Assembly (NCBI RefSeq): GCF_963855985.1
Contig: NC_087093.1
Location: 15,267,001-15,331,000, forward strand
Reading direction: 5' to 3'
From: Ostrinia nubilalis
Lineage: Eukaryota > Arthropoda > Insecta > Lepidoptera > Crambidae
Length of the DNA stretch: 64,000 nt
Translations under genes and position numbers: made by a program
Shown: in pieces, positions 35,132 through 46,375 of the stretch
Layout: each line of letters begins with the position of its first letter
Position numbering within the stretch: position 1 is the first letter of the stretch
The notes under the pieces: model-generated
Told to the model about the DNA's origin: nothing
The model's input: the letters and a program-made list of their open reading frames with translations, nothing else
Databases searched by the model: none

Positions 35132-37294
35132 TATGATAAAATTATACATACTATAATTAGCCCATAGGCCTAATCCTATTAATTTATTTATTTTACCTTA
35201 TATAGTGTGTACACTCTTTTTATAACGTCACTCGATATAACCACAAACCCCTTAAAACGACGAAATTTGTTGTCCTTGTTTTCTATCCGCTCTGCCGTGT
35301 CTCTCTTTTTAACGTTCACTCTATAAAACGTCGAAAATGCTCAGTCACTTAAGTGTCGTTATGTAGAGCTTTCATTGTAATTATTACATGTGTAATTGTA
35401 TATCAAATTAATACAGGATACCTAATATTTAACGTCTCAATTTTTTACTTTTTTGTTTTCAATATTTTGCAGAATTAAAGTAACTTGCGTTTGTATTTTA
35501 TTTGCTATAGCTTTAGTCCGTCAACGTACAGCCACTCCGCAATCTTTACATTAACTGGCTGTTTTCTTTGACCTACGAACATCGGTCTGAAACGGCGTGA
35601 AAAGTTGATAGTGCGACCCGAACTGATCAACTGGCGAGAATTGCTTCTAACCCGTCCCTTCTATTATGTACTACGGTTAGGACAGAGCTTTTTATTTTCT
35701 TACAAAAACACAAAAAAACGTTTGCTAATCTAAGGTAATGTCACTCTTATGAGATTACAATAAGGATACGAATAAATACTGAAAATCACTTCCTGAACTA
35801 ACTTGAAATAACCTGAACTTTTTTCAGACAATTTTTAACTCATATTCTGTCATATCCGTTATCACGTGAGGACAATTTATTACTCAATGAAAGATTTTGC
35901 TTGGGGATAGAGTAAGAATGTGGGGTAAGTTCATAAGAGGGGCAAAGTAAATGTTTTTTTTTTTGCTCTATCGTCCTCTTGCTTATAACTGTGGATCTCA
36001 CAGTTGAGTAAGAGAGACAAATAGAATTGTTTTGTAGAGTACAGACAGCACTTATCGAAATGGGTTTATCCATTGGCAAAGTTCCTGTAGCTCTTACCCT
36101 AATTAATAGGTGATAGGATTATACTTGAAGTAGTTTTTTTTATTGGACATGCTACCAGACAAACTTTAAATTATTGTTTTTCACACTGATATGTTTCGCT
36201 AAAATATTTTATGCAAACTATTAAAACCAATCTAACTTAGTACACTGCTGCTAATTCAATTTACCCGTCAAATATTTTAGTTAAATAAAACTGTACTGAA
36301 TAAGTACACACTAATAATGGTCCAAGTAAATACCATCTAAGGTCATAAAAACCATTTTGCTTTGAGCTGCAAAGATTTTCGTCTCATATTTCTCATGAAA
36401 AAGTGATATTATCCGGCAAGGCAGGGCAGCAAAAAGAGGGAGAATTTCGCAAGTCGCAACCCTATTATAGTTGCGACGTTGTCGTATTTATGCGTCCACA
36501 CTAGGTCATAGGGCTGCCAGATTCAATTTTGGACCTTTATATTTTTGTGTATTCTCTTTTGCCTTTTTCAAAGAGTAGTACGCGTTCGTAGCGCGTCAAA
36601 ATGCTGTTGCGCCGCGCTCTTGAATAAAAAAGATTTTATACTGTGACTATAAATTATATTTAGGTAAGAATTTTCTACAGGCTTAACCCGCGTGGTTTGA
36701 GTGTGCGTTAAAAAGTGTGTGTGTACCATCATAAAATACCTATATTTCTTTTACAAATCTTATAATATAGTATTGCTCTACCTTTAACAGAATTTAAGTT
36801 TGATTGTTTATTTAATCTTTTTTTACTTTTTATGTTAACAAAATAGCTGTTACACTTTTTGTAACAGCCAAAAGCCTCTAAAAGTTCCTGCACGCTTGCA
36901 ATTTGTTGACGTATTTATGCGACTTACCCGCTCCAGGGTTGCCAACAGAAAGTTTTGCAGTTTGTCAGCGAATACGAATCATCTTTCCGAGGGAAGCATG
37001 CACTGCTTAATGTGAAAATGTCACGGTTCGGGTCGGAAGTTTTTGAAACGGTAACTTTTGTGTATATGCAACTTTTTTGAACCCTTCTTGGTTTTCTTTT
37101 TGTCACTTTTGACGTTATTATTTTTAAATTGCTGAACTCCTCTCTCTTAAACTTTAAAATCAAATGACTATCAAGTAAACTATACAAACATTTATGAGTA
37201 TATCAATTAGATGGGTGAACTAATTGACTTTATTTTTCAACCTACTTTATTTCCTAAATAATTACTATCATAGTTATAGCTTGCGCAACCCTAA
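35132..37294. other. AT-rich stretch without recognised features
   Basis: Only chance frames of up to about 87 codons with no recognisable motif. Confidence 0.5.
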
Positions 37295-37408
37295 GGCTGA
37301 GTTGCACCACCTAACTTTGACAGTAACTATAACGATACCCGGCGTTGACTGGATTTTGACAGATTTTTGACGTTTGTCAAAGTTAAAGTAAGATGGTGCA
37401 ACCCAGCC
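37295..37408. mobile_element. GGCTG..TTGCACCA MITE with TAA target duplication
   Basis: It runs from GGCTGAGTTGCACCACC to GGTGCAACCCAGCC, with TAA at 37292-37294 and 37409-37411. This is one of the cleanest PIF/Harbinger-like copies. Confidence 0.9.
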
Positions 37409-38056
37409 TAAAAATAACCAGATACTAGCTCCGTGACAAGTTGTTATAATGAAAAAGCCTAGTATCTTATTACGTATTTACTACCTTCATACACACGACT
37501 TCTTTCAATAGTTGACCCACATTGGAACAATCGATTCTGAATCGAGTTGCATCCATGCACGCGATCTGCACTCGATTACCATGTTGTCAATGTGATTTGA
37601 ACCATATTATGTACATCAATAAGGTTGAGCCCACTTGTCGATTATACGAAGTTTAACGAATGATATAACTCGATTAAGATGTGTCATTAAAACGCATGCT
37701 TGGAATGAATCATGTTTGTTCCGGTGATAAAAGGAGATTGACATACATTCTTTGTTTATTTTCCTTTTCTTTGATTGCAAGCTTTATAATTACTTTATTA
37801 GTCTGATTAAGATATTACCCTATAAAATTGTGCATTTAATGTTGTTTGCTAGAAGATAGTTTTTAGTCCAGTCTCAATTCAATAGAACTGTATGCATTAT
37901 GGAAGGCAAGGTACCTACATCAGATGAACTAAATAAATACATGGGTATCTTCGTGATAAGTTACTTATTTACAACAAAAAATTACAGACTATTTTGCTGT
38001 CAATTTTACTCCCGAATGTGTTTTCTTTTTGTGGAGAATCACACTTCCTTGCAACT

Positions 38057-38160
38057 CTACAGGATGGAATTTTGTAATGCCACCTGGAGGGAAAGTACTC
38101 TTAATACTGTAGATAGATATTTTATTTAAAAAAAGAAAGAAAGCTGCATTCAAATATTTT
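38057..38160. mobile_element. Partial inverted copy of the ACAGGGTG MITE next door
   Basis: TGTAATGCCACCTGGAGGGA, then AAGTACTCTTAATACTGTAG, is the reverse complement of 38440-38490. An internal stretch of about 30 bp is missing and the other end is absent. Confidence 0.82.
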
Positions 38161-38314
38161 CGAAAATTATTCGAAAATTCACCACCATAGCATACAATTT
38201 TCTGTAAACAATTATAATAATTTGATATTTCATGGTTTTCCATTCATTTAATTTATTAAGTTAGTTAGAGAGATTTCATCCTTATACTTAACCCTAACGA
38301 TCGATGCAATAAAA

Positions 38315-38503
38315 ATACAGGGTGTAATTTTTAACGGATTTTAGTTGGTTTGATTCCTGGGTATGGCAAGTAAATTTTTGAAAATCTGAATGCAGTTCTA
38401 TTTCTTTTAAAAAATAAAGGAATGTTTTCTTTGAGTAAAATGTTCCATCTACAGTATTAAGAGTACTTTCCCTCCAGGTGGCATTACAAATACCACCCTG
38501 TAG
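38315..38503. mobile_element. MITE with ACAGGGTG..ACCCTGT ends, 189 bp
   Basis: TACAGGGTGTAATTTTTAA at the left and TTACAAATACCACCCTGTA at the right are imperfect inverted ends. With 38057-38160 it forms a large hairpin. Confidence 0.75.
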
Positions 38504-39089
38504 GTATATGTGTAGTTTGTAGCTTTTTAAGAATTGTATTATTTTTAAACTTTCTTTCTTTATAAGTATATTCTTTTATCTTTATATGTATTTTATTTCT
38601 TTAACCTATTCGTAATTATAATTAGTAGCAACAAAACATTGTATAAGGATATTGTTTGGCCTTCTATCCGATATCAAACTATTATTTAATTTTAAACTCG
38701 ATCCAAGTCATCCGTATTCATTTTTATTGCAATTGTTATGCTCGCACACGTAACATGCATGTTCGTGTGTAAAACCAATCCAATCCAATGTCATTTCGTA
38801 AGTAACCTGACACATTTCATTTGGCATAATTTGAAACGATACGGTATTGCTATCTACCATCGGCCGTCAGTTTGGTAAAAAATCGAGATAATATACAGTC
38901 AAGATCCATTTAGAATTCAGCAGCTCTATCCCCTGGTGATTAGGTTCAATATCTGTCAGCAATAATACTAAACCTTGGTTTTTTTCTAAACTGTAGTACA
39001 ATCAAATGTGACCCTAACATGCAATGTCGATGCATGACTTTAGGTGGCACTGAAAGATGTATTTTTCCTTAGGCTTTTAATAAGATTTA

Positions 39090-39232
39090 CGCCCGTATTC
39101 ACAAACGATGCTTGCTTAAGTGAAGCAGTAAATCGAACGCATAGCGTTGAATAGAGCTCTGTGATTGGTTCGTGTGTCACCCTGTGCGTCCACGCGCACT
39201 GTGACCTCGTAGTGATGTTTGTGAATACGGGC
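39090..39232. mobile_element. CCCGTATTCACAAA family MITE, copy 2
   Basis: It runs from GCCCGTATTCACAAACGATG to GATGTTTGTGAATACGGGC and is inverted relative to copy 1. Confidence 0.88.
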
Positions 39233-39836
39233 CGGGCGTTAGTATTTTTGGCAAGCAGTTATAAAAGTACATAATTATTTAGATATCGAATAAATACTTA
39301 TTGCGATTCAATTCTAAGAAAATGCAAAGATTTTTTAAATTATAAGTTGTTGTTATGGCAAAATTAAACCACAATAAACCGTCTTGGTTCTCTTTGTTTA
39401 GCTCCAAATGTAGTAAGAGATATGGATAATGATATAATCACGTCATTAAGTCCTTTTGTACCTTAACTTTTAATGCACCTAATGTTAATCATGAAACTAA
39501 TATCTATTTCTCGTGTTATTTACACTAAAGATAAATGTAGTTTAAATAATAACAACTTAATTTACTACTACTACTATTAATAAGCAACAATAATAGCACT
39601 TGTATACAACTGTGGTTTCCACTAGCTATAAGGTTTACGTACGATGTTTCCTTAATGAAAATAAAATAGCTAATACATTATTTTGACCTTCGATTGTTCA
39701 CTATGTCACGATGCTGACTCTATCCTAGACTAAAGTAGGTTTTCAAGTTAGAAATACTCTTATATGCACAAGAATACTGGGTGTAAATTTGACAAAACTT
39801 CAAACCGTAATTTGTATCATTTCACAACACGAGCCT

Positions 39837-39894
39837 AATGCCCGTTTTCATATGGGTCACTTAAAAATTAGGGATTGATGGTGAAAACGGGCAT
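39837..39894. mobile_element. ATGCCCGTTTTCA MITE with one arm deleted
   Basis: The left arm stops after ATGCCCGTTTTCA, while the right arm TGGGTCACTTAAAAATTAGG, then GATTGATGGTGAAAACGGGCAT, is complete. The intact counterpart is at 60228. Confidence 0.75.
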
Positions 39895-40346
39895 AATTAT
39901 GTTGTCAGTGCCTTACGCCCTGTATAACGTACTTGGCGTGCATGTGTGAGTTTGGTTAACACTTTCCTACTTAGAATAGTATTCGTAATGTAGAAGAAGC
40001 CTACTTATTTATAGCTACAGTCGTCAACAAAAGTACTTAGCATTTAAATATTTAATTTATCAAAAAAAAATGTTAAGTACACTAAACGGCTTATCTAAGT
40101 GTGTAGTTTAGTTAATGTATTTATAAATTATGTTAATTAATGTTGATTTAATCAAAGAGTAGTGACTTTATAACAAAAATAGATCGTACATTATTAAAAC
40201 AAATGTATTATCATCTATAACCGTATTATCCCTCCGTCTATGTTTTAATTAGCTCTACAACAATGCTAGAAATAGATATCTCCATTGTAACATAATAATA
40301 ATTAAGAGCTAAACATAGCTAGCTATCCTAACTAAGATAATATGTA

Positions 40347-40828
40347 CAGTCACGGAATGAAAAGGTTCGTCAGTTTTCAAGTTGATTCCTTCAACGAATC
40401 GCGAGCACATATTACCTTTTGAAACTAAGTTACAGAATAATCTCGAGTTAGAGAAAATAATCTTTAACTGTTCGTCAGTAAAGTTAAAAATTATTCAGAT
40501 CAAAGTTCTTTGACGATTTATCTTGTCAAGAAGAATATTATGATTGATAAACTAAAACCTTCTTGTAGGTTCAACCTGCCATTATTATTTCGATTAAATA
40601 AAAAAAACTATTGTCAATTATTGGTCAATGTCATCATTGCATTGCACTGATGGGATAGAAAAATAAACAAGCAAAACCTTATTCGTTAGCAAACGTCATA
40701 TTTATTTAAATGTTAGCAGCACTGTTTCTTGTACTGTTATGTTGGCAGGTTTGACTCTTACAGTACCTAGTGACCTAGTGCAAGCGAAAACCGACACTAA
40801 GGTGACGAACCTTTTCATTCCGCGACTG
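40347..40828. mobile_element. 482-bp Tc1/mariner-like MITE with TA duplication
   Basis: The 25-bp ends start CAGTCACGGAATGAAAAGG and are mirrored by CCTTTTCATTCCGCGACTG, with one mismatch. TA lies immediately outside both ends. No transposase frame is seen. Confidence 0.88.
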
Positions 40829-42090
40829 TACTAAGGACGGTTTTATCATCTTCACTCAAAGAAGAATAAATAGATGCAATAATTATCTACAGCGTTTTTC
40901 CAACAGCTGTCACATTATCTTTATCCTTATTCAAGTTTTAACTCCATTTGTATGCGCATAGCTATAAGTATTGTCGCGCACTCATAAAACAATTACGAAA
41001 ACGGCATTTGGGACGATAACACGAGCAATTACCCTATTTAACGTGCAATCGTAAGCGACACTTGAGTCAGCGTCGAAATGACGGCCACACTTAAGCACAC
41101 CGCGGCCCATAAACACCGGCAATCACTAAGCAAACAATTGTGATGTAGCACGAAGAGAACAGATAACTCATTCATGGACTGGCTACTTCCCACAACGTTA
41201 TGTGAAGTTTCGAAAGCATCCATCTCTCTCACGCAAAGCGAGATGCTAGCGTGAGTGACAGTGACAGATAAATGCGAAAAAACGTAAAGGGCTGCAAGAA
41301 GTAGATCTAATGTCGAAGGGTAGAGTCGTTTTACTACTCTTGCCACCTGTTGGAGAAATACAAGAAAACTCAAATAATTGCAGGAGAAAAGTACTTCTGC
41401 ACCGTCACTGCGTTATCTGCCTTAAGAATTTGTTGAGCTGACAATACCTCCGACCTGCATTTTTTTTTTGTTTTCAGGAAGTAGAAAATAATACGTAGAT
41501 ATTAGTTGCGGATATAGCAGCTATTTCCACAAAGTTTTATTGCTATAAAGAAATATCAGTTAGGAAGAAAAATTTAAAAGGGAAAATGTCCACGCGAATT
41601 TAAATTTTAAGCCATTTGTATTAAGAGAAAATCGATTTCTTCAAAAATGTTAGTTAGGAGGTATTGTCACTTCAACATCGATTAGTGAAAATTGTGATGG
41701 CTGTTCTCTTTGGCACACGGCAGTGCGTTTGATGGTGCGCAGGTAACCTTAATTATTCGCGTATAAATTCTAATTGCCCCGTAAACTTTCTCAGGCAATC
41801 TCGCTAATCGTTTGTTACCCACAAAGGTATGGCCCAGACTCGTGTCACATTTGGGGTCAATTTCCTTCAAAATTATGTTGATACAGAGCATCTGGCGCCA
41901 TCTTAGGTTCGATTCCTTCTAGAGGAAGTCGATTTTAAAATGAAAAATAATGTTTGAGTTACTATTTTGGTCGTAATCGCCACATTATAAATTGCTTTGC
42001 TTAATTGGAGCTATTTTTAATATTTTGGTTTACTATGAGATATAAATGATAATGTATGGATGAATGAATGGGATAAAATGCAAATAATAA
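40829..42090. other. Stretch without recognised genes
   Basis: A minus-strand 111-codon frame (41038-41373) lies here, largely hydrophobic and unfamiliar, probably by chance. GGTTCGATTCC near 41905 is B-box-like but has no tRNA around it. Confidence 0.4.
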
Positions 42091-42092
42091 TG

Positions 42093-42155
42093 CATGGCCT
42101 ATGTTCAGCAGTGGTCATATTCAGCAGTGGAGGTTGTATGGCTGAAATGATGATG
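42093..42155 (+). mobile_element. RTE-like LINE 3' tail fragment
   Basis: GGCCTATGTTCAGCAGTGG...GTATGGCTGAAATGATGATG matches the end of the copy at 42464; a TTCAGCAGTGG word is duplicated. Confidence 0.65.
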
Positions 42156-42463
42156 AATAATGTGTGTGGTAACTCGTAAGTTGATAGAGTTCACAAACAA
42201 AAGTAAACAATTAATGTTTTTTAAAATCAAAATTGTACAATCACATTTGTACGCGGCGAAAATTTTGGCGTAACCCAATAACATTGTAATTTCATCTCGA
42301 TACAAATTGGATAGTCTCGCCGACTGATTCGATTTGGCCGCAATTCGGTTTTCCGACGGCGTGCGTATTAAGCGGTGTGTAATAAGGCAGGCAAATAAGG
42401 ATCGGTAATAATTACGGTAATCATGTTTATCATTGGAAATCTTTAATTAAATATGTACGAGTG

Positions 42464-42600
42464 TAAAGTGGACAAGGTGGACCGACGACATCATAAAGGT
42501 AGCAGGAAGGCGCTGGACGCAGGCCGCTACCAACCGGAAAGCATTGGGGGAGGCCTATGTTCAGCAGTGGACGTTCTATGGCTGAGATGATGATGATGAG
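42464..42600 (+). mobile_element. RTE-like LINE 3' end with reverse-transcriptase C-terminus
   Basis: One frame reads KWTRWTDDIIKVAGRRWTQA, then GEAYVQQWTFYG and a stop, followed by GATGATGATGA. This is the C-terminal pattern of RTE-clade LINE proteins and the (GATGA)n 3' tail usual for them. The start is truncated and a few codons are missing after TNRKA, so it is non-autonomous. Confidence 0.78.
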
Positions 42601-43404
42601 TTCCCGCTTCTTCTTAGCTCTACTGACCCATTTATTTTAGTGTCCCGATGTAGCGGTAGGGTTAGTAAAGTAGTACTGGCACGTGTAAAAGCGCTTTTTA
42701 AAAGCCTGTTCGTGAAAAATAAATGACTTTTAATAACATTGAGCTTTAAAAATTAAAAGAGTAGTATGTTGTTGTGTATTTGTTCACTTTGTGTTTACAC
42801 AATCTTCATTTTAGCGTATTTGCTTTACTTAGTAACTTTATTTCACATTTTTCTAGCACTTTTCTATCTCAGTGTACGCCAAAGCGATGCGTGCGCTGTC
42901 ACTTGTCGATGCACCGCTAAACGGCCCAGAAGGCTGTATTCGCGACCACAAGCAAACATGCAATAGTTTGTTGGAATATAGCACCTATTACAACTGCAGA
43001 AAAGCCACAGTGTTTAGCTTGATATACTGTCGTTGTACTTACGTGGGTTATGCGCTAAATAGCCCATTTCTGATTCTAACGCAAACAAAAAGTAGATATA
43101 AAGAGTTCTCATGGACTTAGAACCTGCAGATGAAGTAATGTCATGTTCAAATTAAGTATATTGATCGTTTGTACTAAGAATTAAGCACAAAAGGGTAAAA
43201 ATGCACGGCACCTTTCTCTAGGTACCATGTCAAGTTCTAAAAACAATGCACAATATAAGTCGAACAAATAATGTTCAACTGTTTAAAATGACGTTATCAT
43301 GAAACCTAAGATTCTAATTTGATAATCTTTAAACATAATTTTATAAAGTTTCTCTATGATGTATACTTAGATACTACTAGCTAGAGTAACCTAGCATAGT
43401 GATT
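42601..43404. other. Stretch without recognised genes
   Basis: A plus-strand 82-codon frame at 42872-43120 contains several Cys but no recognised motif or signal peptide. Confidence 0.4.
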
Positions 43405-43412
43405 AATTAAAT

Positions 43413-43675
43413 AAATAATAAATCTTTGGACAATTTCACACAGCGCCAGCTAGCCCCAAAGTAAGCAACTTAATGCTTGTGTTATGGGTGCTAGCTTAAC
43501 GGATATACTACTTATATACTTTTTTTTTTTTAAATACATAAATATTATACATAATCACACCCAGACCCGTCACAGAAATTAAAATTCATCATTTCAATTT
43601 CTGCCCGGCCGGGAATCGAACCCGGGACCTCTCGGCATAGTAGTCCGTTCTGAACCACTACACCAAACGGCCGAC
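43413..43675 (-). mobile_element. Complete tRNA-headed SINE with 8-bp target duplication
   Basis: On the minus strand it starts GTCGGCCGTTTGGTGTAGTG, holds a Pol III A-box (TGGTGTAGTGG) and B-box (GGTTCGATTCC), and is followed by an unrelated body, an internal A-run and an AT-rich TTTATTATTTATTT tail. AATTAAAT flanks both ends (43405-43412 and 43676-43683). The head folds only partly as a tRNA, so this is a SINE and not a tRNA gene. The frame reading PGSIPGRAE here is a SINE artefact. Confidence 0.88.
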
Positions 43676-44757
43676 AATTAAATGAGTAATGAACTTCAAT
43701 ACATATTGCATTATAAATATCCGCGACCACGAGCAAATGGCTCAAGGTCTCGGTTATAATCGTAAACCTAAACGCTAGATTTCGCATAAATAAGCATCAA
43801 GTTTCTAAGTGGGCTCATAACGTTTAATGCCATTGTAAATCCAGTTTTAATGGCATTGCAATACGATCGTTTGAATGGCATCGCAAAACTGTGTACAAAG
43901 GTCGATTATAGTAAGTGAAATCAGTGAAAAATCCAATGTCGCGGAGCAAATGAGGACGTTTTCTTTGGTTCTGTCCATTGACGGCTGTCGTTTTGTTGAA
44001 TGGCGTTAATACAAGCAATTAGCGGCGATGGTTACTCGCTTTAACGATTTTGACGGTTTCAAAGTGTTATTGGGTAATGCGACCTTGCCGACGATTATTG
44101 CCAGTTACAATGGAAAAGGCGGGCTTACACGGCCGGAGGTTTTCCGCGTGATTGAATGGACTGTCAGAGTTCAATGCAACTTGTTACATCTGTTGACATG
44201 AATGCATTAGTAAAGATATGCATATTACACGACTTGTAAATTGTACATGAAAAATAAGAAATTATTTAAAAACATTTCTTGTAGAAGTCCTTACATGACA
44301 AAACTGGTAGCGGACAGCATTGATTTTCATAAAATAATTAAGCTTAAACATAATTTATTGTATGAGCTGATTGATCAATTAATATTGAGGAGAGATGTTT
44401 TTTTTGTGATTTAATATTAGGTATTCAACAGTTGATTCCATCATCATCATAAATTTAACTATTTTTGATTGTACTGATATCACTTGATAAAATTTTAAAA
44501 ACCAAACTCTACGTCAGTCTATTGACAACACGCTTAGCGTCAAATAAGAACTGGTATTTAGTAATTACAATAAAGTGCTATGAAAGAACAAAAGTTATTG
44601 TAAATGACAATCGATTTCGCGCTCTATTGTCGATTGACGACGCGACTCTATGGTAATGACAGGCTGCGAATAATTATTAATCGTGTAATCCTTAGCCTTA
44701 TTGTGCGAGGCTTCGGTGAGCGGCGTTTACACCAGACGATTAGTTAAAATATTTAGT

Positions 44758-44958
44758 AACTAGCTTTCCGCCCGCGGCTTCGCCCGCGTGGAATTATTCG
44801 GTTTTTTATATAGGTAACCTAAGACACTCCGCAATAATGTGGCTTTCTATTGGTGAAAGAATTTTTAAAATCGGTTCGGTAGATCCGAGATTACCCCTTA
44901 CAATTTAACAAATATACATACACACAAACTTTACCTCTTTATAATATTAGTATAGATT
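44758..44958 (+). mobile_element. 'CCCGCGGCTTCG' repeat, apparently complete
   Basis: It runs from CTAGCTTTCCGCCCGCGGCT to TTTATAATATTAGTATAGAT. Its interior (TTCTATTGGTGAAAGAATTT, TTTAAAATCGGTTCGGTAGA) differs from the ACCCCCTTAG subtype. Confidence 0.82.
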
Positions 44959-45244
44959 AATTGCGTCTATTCAATCGGTCATACTATTGATCGATTAGTG
45001 TAAACGCCACCTTAACCAAGTCTTGAAAATGAAGCTAAGCATTTCTCGATAATTAATCGATTTGTTGTCACTTCTATGGAAGCCTGTAGCTTCCTACGCT
45101 ATGCCAGTGGAAATTGACATCTAACAATTAATTAGGTATACATTGTACCTAGTAATTTTTATTTTTCAATTAATATTTTTTTTCAGTATCTGTTACAGCT
45201 ATTTTTGCTCGTGGTTTCGTTGCTACCTACTTGTGACTTTAACA

Positions 45245-45398
45245 CTCGTATTCACAAATGATACTTGCTTAATTAAGTGAAGCATCAAATCATCAATCGA
45301 AGGCACAGCGTCGAACAGAGCTCTGTGATTGTTTCCTGTGTGAATCTGTGAGTCCACGCGCACTGTGAGACCTCATAGTAATCTTTGTAAATACGGGC
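45245..45398. mobile_element. CCCGTATTCACAAA family MITE, copy 3
   Basis: It runs from CTCGTATTCACAAATGATAC to CTTTGTAAATACGGGCG and is more diverged than copies 1 and 2. Confidence 0.82.
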
Positions 45399-45980
45399 GC
45401 AAACAACGAGTAGCCTACGTGACACTTTACTCAGATATGGTGACTTTTCATTACGACTGGGGTGATTGCTATAGTACTTAATTAGCCTATACATAGTTAT
45501 TGGCATATTGGATTGTTAATAAGTAAGAGACAAAAATATTTACTACATTGGACTGCGTTTTGTTCAGAAAAAATATTTGTCTCTTTTCCTCTCTTAATAA
45601 CTTCCATTAGGCTTGTTTCTTTTCATTTTAGGCAAGTTGGCCAATAACTATGTATTGGCTAATTACTATAGCGATCACCCTACATTCTATCAATGCGGAC
45701 TGTAGTCGTTCTGTGTAAAGGCTCCTTTACTTAAACCTCGTGCGATAAGGTTGAGAATCGCCGCGAGAACAATGGACGTGTAGCGGTTATGTCATTGTCA
45801 TTATGATCCGCGATAACTATGTTTTAAGTATGATCTTTGACTGGCGTTGGTTAATTGTTATTATTATTACTTTAGTAATGTTTGGAAGCTATTGTCTTTT
45901 CATTTATTAGGAGACCTATTATTATTGTCTTTGGAGGTACATTGTACTACTGCGCCATCTACTAGCCACAAACTACGCAT

Positions 45981-46111
45981 CATCATCATCATCATTTCAG
46001 CCACAGGACGTCCACTGCTGAACATAGGCCTCCCCCAATGACTTCCACATCGCACGGTTGGTAGCGGCCTGCATCCAGCGCCTTCCTGCTACCTTAAACC
46101 TGCTGCCTGCT
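45981..46111 (-). mobile_element. RTE-type insertion with 11-bp target duplication
   Basis: On the minus strand it encodes KVAGRRWMQAATNRAMWKSL, then GEAYVQQWTSCG and a stop, and ends in a (GAT)n tail. AAACTACGCAT occurs on both sides (45970-45980 and 46112-46122). The insert interrupts another LINE. Confidence 0.85.
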
Positions 46112-46116
46112 AAACT

Positions 46117-46375
46117 ACGCATGGCTGGTATGAAGAAACGGCCATGCATGTCCTTTGCTCATGCGGCCCGCTTATGAGCAAAAGAAGTATCCATCTCGGG
46201 CGACACATCATGCACCCGGATGAGATAGCAGATATCACGTTCCAAAGAATCTGGAAATTTATAGACTTAACGGGACTAAGCAGTGAACTCTAAAGACAAG
46301 GGCTGCCACAATAGATCAAACCTGGTCGAGCTGGCGCAAATAAAGGCCCAAAAACCAATAATAATAAATAATGAA
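46117..46375 (+). mobile_element. 3' end of an R1/jockey-like LINE, with Cys/His motif
   Basis: A frame ending at the TAA at 46291-46293 reads HGWYEETAMHVLCSCGPLMS, then HIMHPDEIADITFQRIWKFI and DLTGLSSEL. The E-T-x-x-H-x-L-C-x-C spacing is the Cys/His motif near the C-terminus of many non-LTR retrotransposon polyproteins. A 3' untranslated region follows to about 46375. The upstream part was split by the insertion at 45981-46111, and only a short, degraded piece remains before it. Confidence 0.72.

Noticed and set aside
41038..41373. 111-codon frame (-)
   Set aside because: Mostly hydrophobic, unfamiliar, no splice or start support; chance level.
41900..41920. B-box-like GGTTCGATTCC
   Set aside because: No A-box or cloverleaf around it.
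43598..43675. tRNA gene
   Set aside because: A- and B-boxes are present but the acceptor stem does not pair properly and the sequence continues into a SINE body with target duplications.
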